Shown here: positions 37,400 to 46,651 of the stretch, one piece after another
How positions within the stretch are numbered: position 1 is the first letter of the stretch
Layout of the letters: each line of letters opens with the position of its first letter
Source of the DNA: Shinella zoogloeoides
GTDB lineage: Bacteria > Pseudomonadota > Alphaproteobacteria > Rhizobiales > Rhizobiaceae
Assembly (NCBI RefSeq): GCF_033705735.1
Contig: NZ_CP131131.1
Location: 1,054,001 to 1,118,000, forward strand
Length of the DNA stretch: 64,000 bases
Reading direction: 5' to 3'
Notes under the pieces: model-generated
The model's input: the letters and a program-made list of their open reading frames with translations, nothing else
Databases searched by the model: none
Told to the model about the DNA's origin: nothing
Translations under genes and position numbers: made by a program

Positions 37400-38926
37400 C
37401 TAAACTTGCGCCGCCCCGCCGAGACGCCGCAGCGTCGGCCAGAGCGGTTTCATCGCCTCGGCGAGATCGAGGAAGACCCGGTATTTCTCGTCATAGGCAC
37501 GCTGCCGGTCGGGGTCCGGCTGGTAGGTCGTCTCGATCGACGCGAGGTCGCGCGGATCGTCGGTGGGCGAGGCGTAGAGGCCGGCGCCGGCACCCGCGCA
37601 CAACGCCGCGCCCCAGGCGGCCGCCTCCTCGGTGCGCGTCGCGGTGACGGGCATGCCGAGGATATCGGCGAAGAGGCCGGCCATGGCGGGATTGCGCGAG
37701 ACGCCGCCCGTCAGGCGCGCGGTGGTGGGGGCAAAGCCGTCGCGCAGCGCATCGACATGGACGCGGTGGTTGAAGGCGATGCCTTCCAGCACCGCGCGGA
37801 CCAGATCGCCGCGGTCGTGCCAGGCATTGAGGCCGTAGAAGCCGGCGCTCGACGCACCGCCGAAGGGCGAGCCGAAGAGGTAGGGATGGAAGAAGGTGCT
37901 CGAAGGCCGCTCGCGCGCCGCCTCGAATTCCCTGCCGAGGATCGCATGGATGCTCTCGCCGGCCACCTCCGCCTGCCGGGCGTCGGCGGCGCAGAACTGC
38001 TCGATGAACCAGTCGTAATTGGCGGTCGAGGCGGGCGAGATGGACATGTTGTTCCATTCGCCGGGCAGTATGCCGTTGCGGCAGAACCAGCGGCCATCGA
38101 CCTTCGGTTCGAGCGAGACGGTCTCGTTGATCGAATAGGTGCCGGCGATGACGGCCACCACGCCTTCGCCATAGCCGCCCATGCCGAGCGCGGAGGCGGT
38201 GACGTCGTGCAGGCCCGCCATGACGGGCGTGCCCTCGACCAGTCCGGTCAGGCATGCGGTCTCCGCCGTCACGCCGCCGACGACCTCGGTGGAAGCGGCC
38301 ATCGGCGGCTGCCGTCCGGCGAGGCGGTCCAGCCCGAAGAGGCGGAAGGCATCCCCGGCATAGTCCTGCGTCGTCACATCCGTGAAGGAAGTGCTCGCCT
38401 CCGTGCGGTCCGTGCCGATGGTGCCGCAGAGGCAGAAGCGCAGCCAGTCCTTGGCGGCGATGAAATGGGCGATGCGGGCATAACGCTCCGGCTGGTGCTC
38501 GAAGATCCAGCGCAGGATGGCGGAGGGCGCCGAGGCATGCGGGCGCTGGCCGGTCAGCTCCAGCGCGCGGGCGCCGACCTCGCCCTCGTTCCAGGCGTCG
38601 GCGATCGCCCCGGCGCGCGTATCGAGCGAGACGATGGCGGGGCCGAGCGGCCTTTTGTCTTCATCGAGGAGGTAGATGCCGTCGCCGTGGGCGGTCGCGG
38701 CGATCGCCACGATATCGGAGGCCGGGCGGCCTGATGCGGCGATAGCCTCGCGGATGGCGTCGGCCGTCGCGGCCCACAGGCCGTTCATGTCGCGCTCGAC
38801 ATGCTGCGGCGCGGGGATGAGCTGGGGAACGCGCCGGCGGGCGATGGCGAGCACCGTGCCGTCCGCGTCGAAAATGACGGCCTTCGTCACCGTCAGGCCG
38901 CTGTCTATACCCATGATGCAGGGCAT
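37400..38926 (-). CDS. FGGY-family carbohydrate kinase (LyxK-like)
   Basis: This 508-residue sugar kinase has an N-terminal ATPase fold (MGIDSGLTVTKAVIFDADG) and a C-terminal half with FFHPYLFGSPFG and GFYGLNAWHDRGDLVRAVLEG. It resembles L-xylulose kinase LyxK more than its eryA paralogue in the window. ATG 38926 is used because GGAGG precedes it by 5 bases. It stands between a DeoR gene and a GlpD-like dehydrogenase. The substrate is likely a polyol or ketose of four or five carbons, not determinable from sequence. Confidence 0.82.
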   Translation of the reverse strand: MPCIMGIDSGLTVTKAVIFDADGTVLAIARRRVPQLIPAPQHVERDMNGLWAATADAIREAIAASGRPASDIVAIAATAHGDGIYLLDEDKRPLGPAIVSLDTRAGAIADAWNEGEVGARALELTGQRPHASAPSAILRWIFEHQPERYARIAHFIAAKDWLRFCLCGTIGTDRTEASTSFTDVTTQDYAGDAFRLFGLDRLAGRQPPMAASTEVVGGVTAETACLTGLVEGTPVMAGLHDVTASALGMGGYGEGVVAVIAGTYSINETVSLEPKVDGRWFCRNGILPGEWNNMSISPASTANYDWFIEQFCAADARQAEVAGESIHAILGREFEAARERPSSTFFHPYLFGSPFGGASSAGFYGLNAWHDRGDLVRAVLEGIAFNHRVHVDALRDGFAPTTARLTGGVSRNPAMAGLFADILGMPVTATRTEEAAAWGAALCAGAGAGLYASPTDDPRDLASIETTYQPDPDRQRAYDEKYRVFLDLAEAMKPLWPTLRRLGGAAQV

Positions 38927-38995
38927 CCATGCCTCCATTCTCAGGCGAACGGCGGAACGGAACCGGGTATCGGGGCAGCCGCGGCGGCGGTCCCC

Positions 38996-39850
38996 TCAGC
39001 CGGACCGTTCCCCGTCCGCCACAATCACGTTGATCCCCTTCGAGCGCATGCGCGACAGGTGGGAGATCGGGATATCCTCGTCGACGATCACGGCGTCGAA
39101 TTCCTTGAGCGTCGCGAAGTGATGCAGCGCGCGCCGCTCGAATTTGGTGTGGTCCGCCAGAAGCACGCGCCTTGCCGCGCTTTCGAACATCGCCCGCTTG
39201 GTCTCCACCGTCTCGGGCGACTGGTGATAGACCACGTCGTCGACGATGGCCGACAGCGACATGAACACGGTATCGGCGCGCAGCCGGCGGATCTCGTTGG
39301 TGGTGATGTGCCCCATGAAGGCATTGCACCAATTGTAGAACTGCCCCCCGAGACAGACGAGGTTGAGGTCGCTCACCTCCTTCAGTTCGTTGATGAGGAC
39401 GAGCGAGTTGGTGATGACCGTCAGCGGCACCTTGGCCGGCAGGAACCGCGTCATCTCGTGCACGGTCGTGGCGTCGTCCATGAAGATCGCCTGGCCCGGC
39501 TCGACGAACTGCATGGCGGCCTTCGCGACCGCCTTCTTCTCCTTCGCCTGCCGGGTGGCACGGTAGACGTCGGAGGATTCGATGAGGCTGGTCGGCGCGG
39601 CGGAGACGATGCCGCGCGTCTTGCGGAAGAGGCCGCGGCTGACGAGATCGTCGACGTCGCGGTGCGCCGTCATGAGACTGATGCCGAAGCGCTCGGTCAG
39701 GTCCTCGATGCGGATCGAGCCTTCGGCGATCACCGTCTCGGCGATCATCTGGCGCCGCACGAGCTGGCGCGCATGCCGGCTGTCGCTCGGCAATTCTTCC
39801 GAAAGCAAATCCTTGACGTCGACTTTCTTGTTCACCGGAGGCCCTGCCAT
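38996..39850 (-). CDS. DeoR-family regulator of the second polyol operon
   Basis: This 284-residue regulator has an N-terminal DeoR helix-turn-helix (IRIEDLTERFGISLMTAHRDVDDL, split here by position about 48-72) and a sugar-phosphate-binding domain of the ribose-5-phosphate-isomerase fold, with IFMDDATTVHEM and VITNSLVLINEL. A charged leader of about 35 residues precedes the DNA-binding part. It heads the leftward operon FGGY-GlpD-DAK after a 69-base gap. A phosphorylated sugar is the expected inducer. Confidence 0.84.
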   Translation of the reverse strand: MAGPPVNKKVDVKDLLSEELPSDSRHARQLVRRQMIAETVIAEGSIRIEDLTERFGISLMTAHRDVDDLVSRGLFRKTRGIVSAAPTSLIESSDVYRATRQAKEKKAVAKAAMQFVEPGQAIFMDDATTVHEMTRFLPAKVPLTVITNSLVLINELKEVSDLNLVCLGGQFYNWCNAFMGHITTNEIRRLRADTVFMSLSAIVDDVVYHQSPETVETKRAMFESAARRVLLADHTKFERRALHHFATLKEFDAVIVDEDIPISHLSRMRSKGINVIVADGERSG

Positions 39851-39934
39851 GCTTCGAGGATAGAGGTTTCGTATCTCGTATCGGGCGGCAAGGAAAATGC
39901 CAAGCTGGCCCGGAAAAGCCCGGGAATGCGAAAT

Positions 39935-39960
39935 GGGAGCGCCCGCGGATGGGCGCTCCC
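39935..39960. terminator. Hairpin after eryG
   Basis: A perfect 10-bp stem (GGGAGCGCCC with GGGCGCTCCC) and a 6-base loop lie 8 bases beyond the eryG stop. The minus-strand continuation is ATTTCG, a poor T run. It probably ends the transporter operon, with incomplete efficiency. Confidence 0.55.
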
Positions 39961-39968
39961 GGGATGGA

Positions 39969-40916
39969 TTACTCGCTCAGGACGAAGGGAGCGGTGTACT
40001 TGTCGACATTGTCCTTGGTGATCAGGAGGCAATCGAAGAGCTGCTTTTCGGTATCGACACCGGTGGAGCCGTTCTTGATCACGCTGTCGGCCTGCTTGAC
40101 GGCCGCTTCCGAGAACACGGCGACCGGCTGGAGGACGGTGTACTGCAGCTCACCGGCCTTGATGGCGGCAACCGCATCCGGCGAACCGTCGAAGCCGCCG
40201 ACCTTGACCTGGTCGAGCTTGCCGGCTTCCTTGAGCGCGGCGATGGCGCCGAGGGCCATTTCGTCGTTGCCGCTGATCACGCCGATGATGTCGGGGTTCG
40301 CCTGGAGCATGGACTGCATCTTGTCATGGCCCTTGGTGCGGTCCCAGTCAGCCACTTCCTTGGCGACCTTCTCGAGGTCGGGGTACTGCGTCAGGACGGT
40401 TTCGTAACCGTTCGAACGCGTCGCGGCGTTGTTGTCGGAGGGAGCGCCGAAGAGTTCGACATACTTGCCCTTGTCGCCGACCGCCTCGACCCACTGCTGC
40501 GCGCCGAGAGCGGCGCCCTGGGCGTTGTTCGAGACGAGCTGCGCCTTGGCAAGGCCTTCCTGGTTGATCTCGGCATTGACGAGGATGACCGGGATGCCGG
40601 CCGCAACGGCCTTCTTGACCGCACCGACGGAACCGTCGGCATTCGCCGGGTCGAGGATGATGGCGACCGACTTGTTGGTGATCGCGGTGTCGATCAGGTT
40701 GCTCTCGGTGTTGGTGTCACCCTTGTGGGCGCCGACATTGGCCGTGTAGCCGAGGCCCTCGGCGGTCTTCTTGGCCACTTCGCCTTCCGTGAACCAGTAG
40801 GGGTTCGACGGATCGTTGACGATGACGGTGATCAGGCCGTCCGCCCAGGCAGAGCTGAACAGCAGCGGCATGACGGCCGTTGCCGCGAAGAGTACACGCA
40901 TACCTTTTTTGAACAT
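39969..40916 (-). CDS. eryG: Erythritol ABC transporter, periplasmic binding protein
   Basis: This 315-residue RbsB-like binding protein has a signal peptide ending FSSAWA. The mature part starts DGLITVIVNDPSNPYWF and includes AIILDPANADGS, VISGNDEMALGAIAAL and VKVGGFDGSPDAV. I use ATG 40916, preceded by GGGAGTGAG; the longer frame adds an unsuitable N-terminus. It is the last gene of the leftward transporter operon. Erythritol specificity is inferred from the divergent eryABCD; rhizobial relatives also take other polyols such as adonitol or L-arabitol. Confidence 0.82.
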   Translation of the reverse strand: MFKKGMRVLFAATAVMPLLFSSAWADGLITVIVNDPSNPYWFTEGEVAKKTAEGLGYTANVGAHKGDTNTESNLIDTAITNKSVAIILDPANADGSVGAVKKAVAAGIPVILVNAEINQEGLAKAQLVSNNAQGAALGAQQWVEAVGDKGKYVELFGAPSDNNAATRSNGYETVLTQYPDLEKVAKEVADWDRTKGHDKMQSMLQANPDIIGVISGNDEMALGAIAALKEAGKLDQVKVGGFDGSPDAVAAIKAGELQYTVLQPVAVFSEAAVKQADSVIKNGSTGVDTEKQLFDCLLITKDNVDKYTAPFVLSE

Positions 40917-41035
40917 GGTCTCACTCCCTTTGTTGAGTCCGGTTGTGCCGATTGTCGGCAATACTTTCCGCTGCCGGGCCACTCGATGGTCCGCCTCTCC
41001 CGGCGGCAGTCAGTCTGTGCCGGTCGCCGCTGAGG

Positions 41036-42076
41036 TCAGCGGCGGCCGTATTTGACGCTGTTCAGGAGAACAGCGGTAACGATGACGGCGCCGGTGAAGA
41101 CCGTCTGCCAGTAGGCCGAGACGCCGATGATCACGAGGCCGTCGGAGAGGAAGCCGATCACGAAGGCGCCGAGCATGGTGCCGATGACCGTGCCGCGGCC
41201 GCCCGTCAGCGCCGCGCCGCCGATGACGACGGCGGCGATCGCCGTCAGTTCGTAGGTGGTGCCGGCGGTCGGGCCCGCCGAGGTAAGCTGCGAGGAGAGG
41301 ACGAGGCCGGCGACGGCGGCGCAGATGCCCGAGAGCACATAGACCGTGATCTTCACGCGCTTGACCGGCACGCCCGACAGTTCCGCCGCACGCTCGTTGC
41401 CGCCCGAGGAATAGAGCCAGCGGCCGAAGGCCGTGCGGGCAAGCAGGACATGGCAGGCGATGGCGAAGACGAGGAGCACGAGGACGCCGATCGGAACGCC
41501 CGCAAGGCGGTTGAAGCCGAGCCAGTCGAAACCGGTATTGCCCAGTTCCGGACGGCCGCCGAGATTGTTGTAGGTGAGGCCGTTGGTCATCAGCAGCGCG
41601 ACGCCGCGGGCGACATAGAGCACGCCGAGCGTCGCGACGAAGGCCGGCACCTTGAGATAGGCGATGAGCACGCCGTTCACCGCGCCGACAACCGCGCCGA
41701 GCAGGCAGGTCAGCACCACGACGACCCAGACCGAGGGATAGAGGATGATGCCGAGTTGCGGCAGCGTCACGCCCTGCATGAGGAAACCCGCGACGACGCC
41801 GGCAAGGCCGAGCGTCGAGCCGACCGAGAGGTCGATGCCGCCGTTCAGGATGACCAGCAGCATGCCGATGGCGAGCAGGCCGAAGATGGCGACATGCGAG
41901 GCCATGATCAGGAAGTTGCTGACCGTGAAATAGTTCGGCGACATCAGCGAGAAGACGACGACGATGGCGATGAGCGCGAAGAAGGCGCGGCCCTCGAACA
42001 GAAGCTCGATCAGGCTCTTCTTGCGCTTGCCGCCGCTTGCCGCTGCCTTCGTCTGGATTGCAGGTGTGACTGACAT
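41036..42076 (-). CDS. eryF: Erythritol ABC transporter, permease
   Basis: This 346-residue RbsC-type permease has about ten helices. Motifs include VILNGGIDLSVGSTLGL, NGVLIAYLKVPAFVATLGV and AIAAVVIGGAALTGGRGTV. I prefer ATG 42076, with AGGAG about 10 bases upstream; ATG 42100 lies inside the ATPase gene. It forms the membrane channel with EryE. A 119-bp GC-rich gap separates it from eryG. Confidence 0.86.
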   Translation of the reverse strand: MSVTPAIQTKAAASGGKRKKSLIELLFEGRAFFALIAIVVVFSLMSPNYFTVSNFLIMASHVAIFGLLAIGMLLVILNGGIDLSVGSTLGLAGVVAGFLMQGVTLPQLGIILYPSVWVVVVLTCLLGAVVGAVNGVLIAYLKVPAFVATLGVLYVARGVALLMTNGLTYNNLGGRPELGNTGFDWLGFNRLAGVPIGVLVLLVFAIACHVLLARTAFGRWLYSSGGNERAAELSGVPVKRVKITVYVLSGICAAVAGLVLSSQLTSAGPTAGTTYELTAIAAVVIGGAALTGGRGTVIGTMLGAFVIGFLSDGLVIIGVSAYWQTVFTGAVIVTAVLLNSVKYGRR

Positions 42077-42089
42077 GGGTTCAGCGCTC

Positions 42090-43627
<1,538 letters not shown>

Positions 43628-43631
<4 letters not shown>

Positions 43632-44278
43632 TGGACGTCGAACCTCACGGGCGTGACGATCCAGCTCTTCGGATTGACGAGCTTGAAGACGCCGATGACG
43701 GAAACGGTCTTGCCGGAAAGGGCCGCCGGATCGAGGCCGTCGAGAACGACCTTCTTGACCTCGTTGTTGATGGCGGAACCGGCATCCTGGTATTCGATCT
43801 GGTTCTTGAACTGGCCGAACTCGATCTGCCCGGTCGCATCGCGCAGGTCCGTGCCGTTGAGCGCCGGGCCGGTCTGGACCCGCACCGTCAGCTCGGGCGG
43901 CAGGCCTTCGACGGCGACGACGTTGTAGTTCGCCTTGCGCTCGCCGACCACGCCGGTGAACTTGACCGGGAAGACCGGGCCGGTGGAGGTGTTGACGCCG
44001 TATTTCTCGCTGGCGGCCTTCTTGTCGGCGGCGATCGCCTGCGACAGCTCGACCGCGTCGGCAGCGCGCGTCTCGACGCTCTGCTTGATGATCGGGAACT
44101 GCTCGGCACCGAAGGCCACGGGCGAGAATTTCTGGACCTGGACGTCGGCCTCGGAGCCGATCTGCACGATTTTCGTGTCGAAGGCCATGGCCCCCACCAG
44201 CACGACGACGGCGGCGATGCCGATCCAGCGGTAGCTGCGGGCGGGCCGGGGCGATTTCGAGAGCGTGGCGTCAGTCAT
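43628..44278 (-). CDS. DUF2291 protein of the erythritol transporter operon
   Basis: This 216-residue DUF2291 protein has a single N-terminal membrane helix (about residues 18-35, IGIAAVVVLVGAMAF) and no lipobox cysteine. The periplasmic domain includes LTVRVQTGPALNGTDLRDA and FGQFKNQIEYQDAG, aligning with the same positions in the apiose-cassette copy. Its start overlaps by 8 bases the end of a 45-codon open frame that has the stronger ribosome site. The function is unknown; a transporter accessory is inferred from repeated co-occurrence. Confidence 0.8.
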
Positions 44279-44408
44279 GTCGGATGGCCTTGCGGTTGAA
44301 CGGTGAAAGCGTCAGCGGGCGCGCCGGCACGGTGCCGGGGACATCGATGGGCCAGAAGACACGACCATGGCGCCAGGGCCGCGTGCCGATGCCTTCGAAA
44401 CGGAACAT
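44271..44408 (-). CDS. Possible 45-residue protein upstream of and overlapping the DUF2291 gene
   Basis: A 45-codon frame starts at ATG 44408, with GGGAGGG about 10 bases upstream, and stops inside the first codons of the DUF2291 gene (8-base overlap). Its third codon positions are mostly G or C, as in real genes here. The peptide is rich in Arg, Pro and aromatic residues (for example TRPWRHGRVFWPIDVPG). It may be a coupled leader or a small subunit. An ATG in another frame at the same ribosome site is an alternative reading. Confidence 0.5.
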   Translation of the reverse strand: MFRFEGIGTRPWRHGRVFWPIDVPGTVPARPLTLSPFNRKAIRHD

Positions 44409-44515
44409 GTCATGATGCCCTCCCCCATGAACGCGCCGGCCGGATCTCCTCTTCCGCCTTGCGCTGCAGTGCACACTTTTTCGCAGTTGCGATATATGTG
44501 TGTGATATGTCGCAG

Positions 44516-44545
44516 TATATATGTTAAATTAACACGAGCTGTCAA
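44516..44545 (-). promoter_or_regulatory. Promoter of the erythritol transporter operon
   Basis: On the minus strand TTGACA (44545-44540) is followed after 17 bases by ATATAT (44522-44517), or after 18 by TATATA. Downstream lie GATATGT/ATATATGT elements that could bind EryD or another regulator. Confidence 0.55.
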
Positions 44546-44861
44546 TCGGCCTTTTTGCAGGATATCGGAACTGATCAGCTCGTTTTCTCCGGCCACCCGT
44601 TGCGCTGAGTGCATGAACATACCGGAGAGGCGCCTGCGGAAGCTAGGCCCTCCCCGACAGGAAAGCGAACGGCATGCAAGCCTCAACACATTGCTATTAA
44701 ATGACAATTTATGATCCTTGAGTCTTTTGCCCAAGGGTCGGCATGTTTTATCGAGCGACCTTGATCGAGGACGACCAGCAAGAACGGTCCTCCGCACACA
44801 GCCCAAGGAAGCCCTCCGTTACCCTCCAGCATAACTGAAAAATAATTCGTTGTGCGAAAAA

Positions 44862-44894
44862 TTTTACGAGACATATGGTAACTTTATGATATGT
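44862..44894 (+). promoter_or_regulatory. Candidate eryA operon promoter with inverted repeat
   Basis: TTTTAC (44862-44867), a 17-base spacer and TATGAT (44885-44890) form a moderate promoter. ACATAT (44871-44876) and ATATGT (44889-44894) are inverted around it. TGATATGT (44887-44894) also occurs at 44503-44510 near the transporter promoter, so one regulator may bind both. Confidence 0.4.
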
Positions 44895-44990
44895 TCCTTC
44901 GCGAAGTCCGGGCTATCCCGTGGCGCCCCCTCGGCCCAATCTGGCAGGGCAGCCACGCGCGCTTTCGCGAAGGACGATCGGGAGGATCGA

Positions 44991-45059
44991 ATGCTTTGTT
45001 TCACGTCAGGCGAGACGGCGCGCGCTGTCGCGGCATCGGCAGGTGCACGCCATGGCTGA
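44991..45059 (+). CDS. Possible 22-residue leader peptide overlapping eryA
   Basis: A 22-codon frame from ATG 44991 has a strong site (GGGAGG, 4-5 bases upstream) and stops at TGA 45057-45059, overlapping the eryA start by 8 bases. eryA itself has only a weak site, and no in-frame eryA start lies next to this strong one. The arrangement suggests that ribosomes reach eryA by coupling. The peptide (MLCFTSGETARAVAA...) shows no known motif. Confidence 0.5.
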   Translation: MLCFTSGETARAVAASAGARHG

Positions 45060-46602
45060 GGCCGCCGACCTGATCATCGGCATCGATGCCGGAACCTCCG
45101 TCATGAAGGCCGTCGCCTTCACGCTCGCCGGCCGCCAGATCGCCAGCGCCTCCGTGCGCAACAGCTACAGCACCGGCGACGACGGCTCCGTCACGCAATC
45201 CCTCGACCAGACCTGGCTCGACTGCGCGCGCGCCCTGCGCGGGCTCGGCGAGAAGGTGGAGAACCTTTCCGCCCGCGCCGCCGCCATCGCCGTCACGGCG
45301 CAGGGCGACGGCACCTGGCTCGTCGGCGCCAGCAACCGTCCCGTCGGCGATGCCTGGCTGTGGCTCGACGCGCGCGCGGCTCCCACCGTCGAGCGGCTTG
45401 CCGCGAGCGACGCCGACCGCCAGCGCTTCGAGGCGACCGGCACCGGCCTCAACACCTGCCAGCAGGGCACGCAGCTTGCCCATATGGACCGCCATTTCCC
45501 GGAACTGCTCGCCGGCGCGCAAGTCGCCATGCACTGCAAGGACTGGCTCTACCTGAACCTCACCGGCGTGCGCGCCACCGATCCGTCGGAAGTGAGCTTC
45601 ACCTTCGGCAATTTCCGCACGCGCCGCTATGACGACGACGTGCTCGCCGCCCTCGGCCTGACGCACCGCCGCAACCTGCTGCCCGAGGTGATCGACGGCA
45701 CCGAGACCACGCATCCGCTGACGGCGGAAGCCGCCGCTGCCGCGGGCCTTAGGCCCGGCACGCCGGTCTGCCTCGGCTATGTCGACATGTGCATGACGGC
45801 GCTGGGTGCCGGCGTGCGCAGCGAAGGCCGCAATGCCGCCTGTTCCGCCATCGGCTCGACGGGCGTGCATCTCCAGGCGAAGGCGGTTTCCGACGTCGTC
45901 CTCAATGCCGAGCGCACCGGCTATGTCATCGCGCTCCCCATCCCCGGCATCGTCACCCAGGTGCAGACCAATATGGGCGCCACGATCAATCTCGACTGGC
46001 TGCTCCAGCTCGGCGTTGACCTTCTCGGCGAATTCGGCGTCACCGTCGGCCTTAACGACATGATCGGCCGCATCGACCAGTGGATCGCCGCCAGCAAGCC
46101 CGGCAACATCCTCTACCACCCCTATATTTCCGAGGCCGGCGAGCGTGGCCCCTTCGTGAATGCCCGCGCCCGCGCCAATTTCACCGGTCTTGCCAGCCGC
46201 CACCGCTATCCGGATCTCGTGCGCGCCGTCGTGGAAGGTCTCGGCATGGCGACGCGCGATTGCTACGCCGCCATGGGGGCCCTGCCCTCGGAGCTGCGCG
46301 TCAGCGGCGGCGCCGCCCGGTCCGCTTCGCTGCGCGGTACACTGGGCGCGGCGCTCGGCGCGCCGGTGCGCGTCAGCACGCGTGAGGAGGCGGGCGCCGC
46401 CGGCGCCTCGATGATGGCGGCCGTCGCCATCGGCGCCTACCGCACGATGGACGATTGCATTGCCGACTGGGTGACGCCCGAGCTCGGCGCGGCCGAGCGG
46501 CCGAAAGCCGAAGACACCGAACGCATGAACCGCCTCTTTGCCGCCTATTCCACCGTGCGCCGGGGCATCGCGCCAGCCTGGGACATCCTGGCCGCGCGCT
46601 GA
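45052..46602 (+). CDS. eryA: Erythritol kinase
   Basis: This 516-residue FGGY-family kinase forms D-erythritol 1-phosphate from erythritol and ATP. It has an N-terminal GIDAGTSVMKAVAFTLAG phosphate loop, AVTAQGDGTWLV, and a C-terminal region with HPYISEAGERGPF and SGGAARSASLRGTLG. Length and gene order match eryA of Brucella and Rhizobium leguminosarum. The start at 45052 is where homology begins, though its own ribosome site is weak. It is the first structural gene of the rightward ery operon. Confidence 0.9.
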   Translation: MAEAADLIIGIDAGTSVMKAVAFTLAGRQIASASVRNSYSTGDDGSVTQSLDQTWLDCARALRGLGEKVENLSARAAAIAVTAQGDGTWLVGASNRPVGDAWLWLDARAAPTVERLAASDADRQRFEATGTGLNTCQQGTQLAHMDRHFPELLAGAQVAMHCKDWLYLNLTGVRATDPSEVSFTFGNFRTRRYDDDVLAALGLTHRRNLLPEVIDGTETTHPLTAEAAAAAGLRPGTPVCLGYVDMCMTALGAGVRSEGRNAACSAIGSTGVHLQAKAVSDVVLNAERTGYVIALPIPGIVTQVQTNMGATINLDWLLQLGVDLLGEFGVTVGLNDMIGRIDQWIAASKPGNILYHPYISEAGERGPFVNARARANFTGLASRHRYPDLVRAVVEGLGMATRDCYAAMGALPSELRVSGGAARSASLRGTLGAALGAPVRVSTREEAGAAGASMMAAVAIGAYRTMDDCIADWVTPELGAAERPKAEDTERMNRLFAAYSTVRRGIAPAWDILAAR

Positions 46603-46651
46603 CGAAACGACGAGTGCGCCCCCTCTGCGGCCGGCGCTGAAGGAGACCCAA

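Larger units (their letters stand above)
44409..44990. other. Shared regulatory region between the ery transport and catabolic operons
   Basis: This 582-bp region is clearly more AT-rich than its surroundings. It holds the leftward promoter, repeated TATATGT/GATATGT elements, the palindrome GTTAAATTAAC (44523-44533), a possible rightward promoter and the leader ribosome site. Open frames here lack coding character, so I call no gene inside it. Confidence 0.6.

Noticed and set aside
44312..44806. 164-codon minus-strand frame through the ery regulatory region
   Set aside because: It spans AT-rich promoter DNA with poor codon character and no ribosome site at its start.
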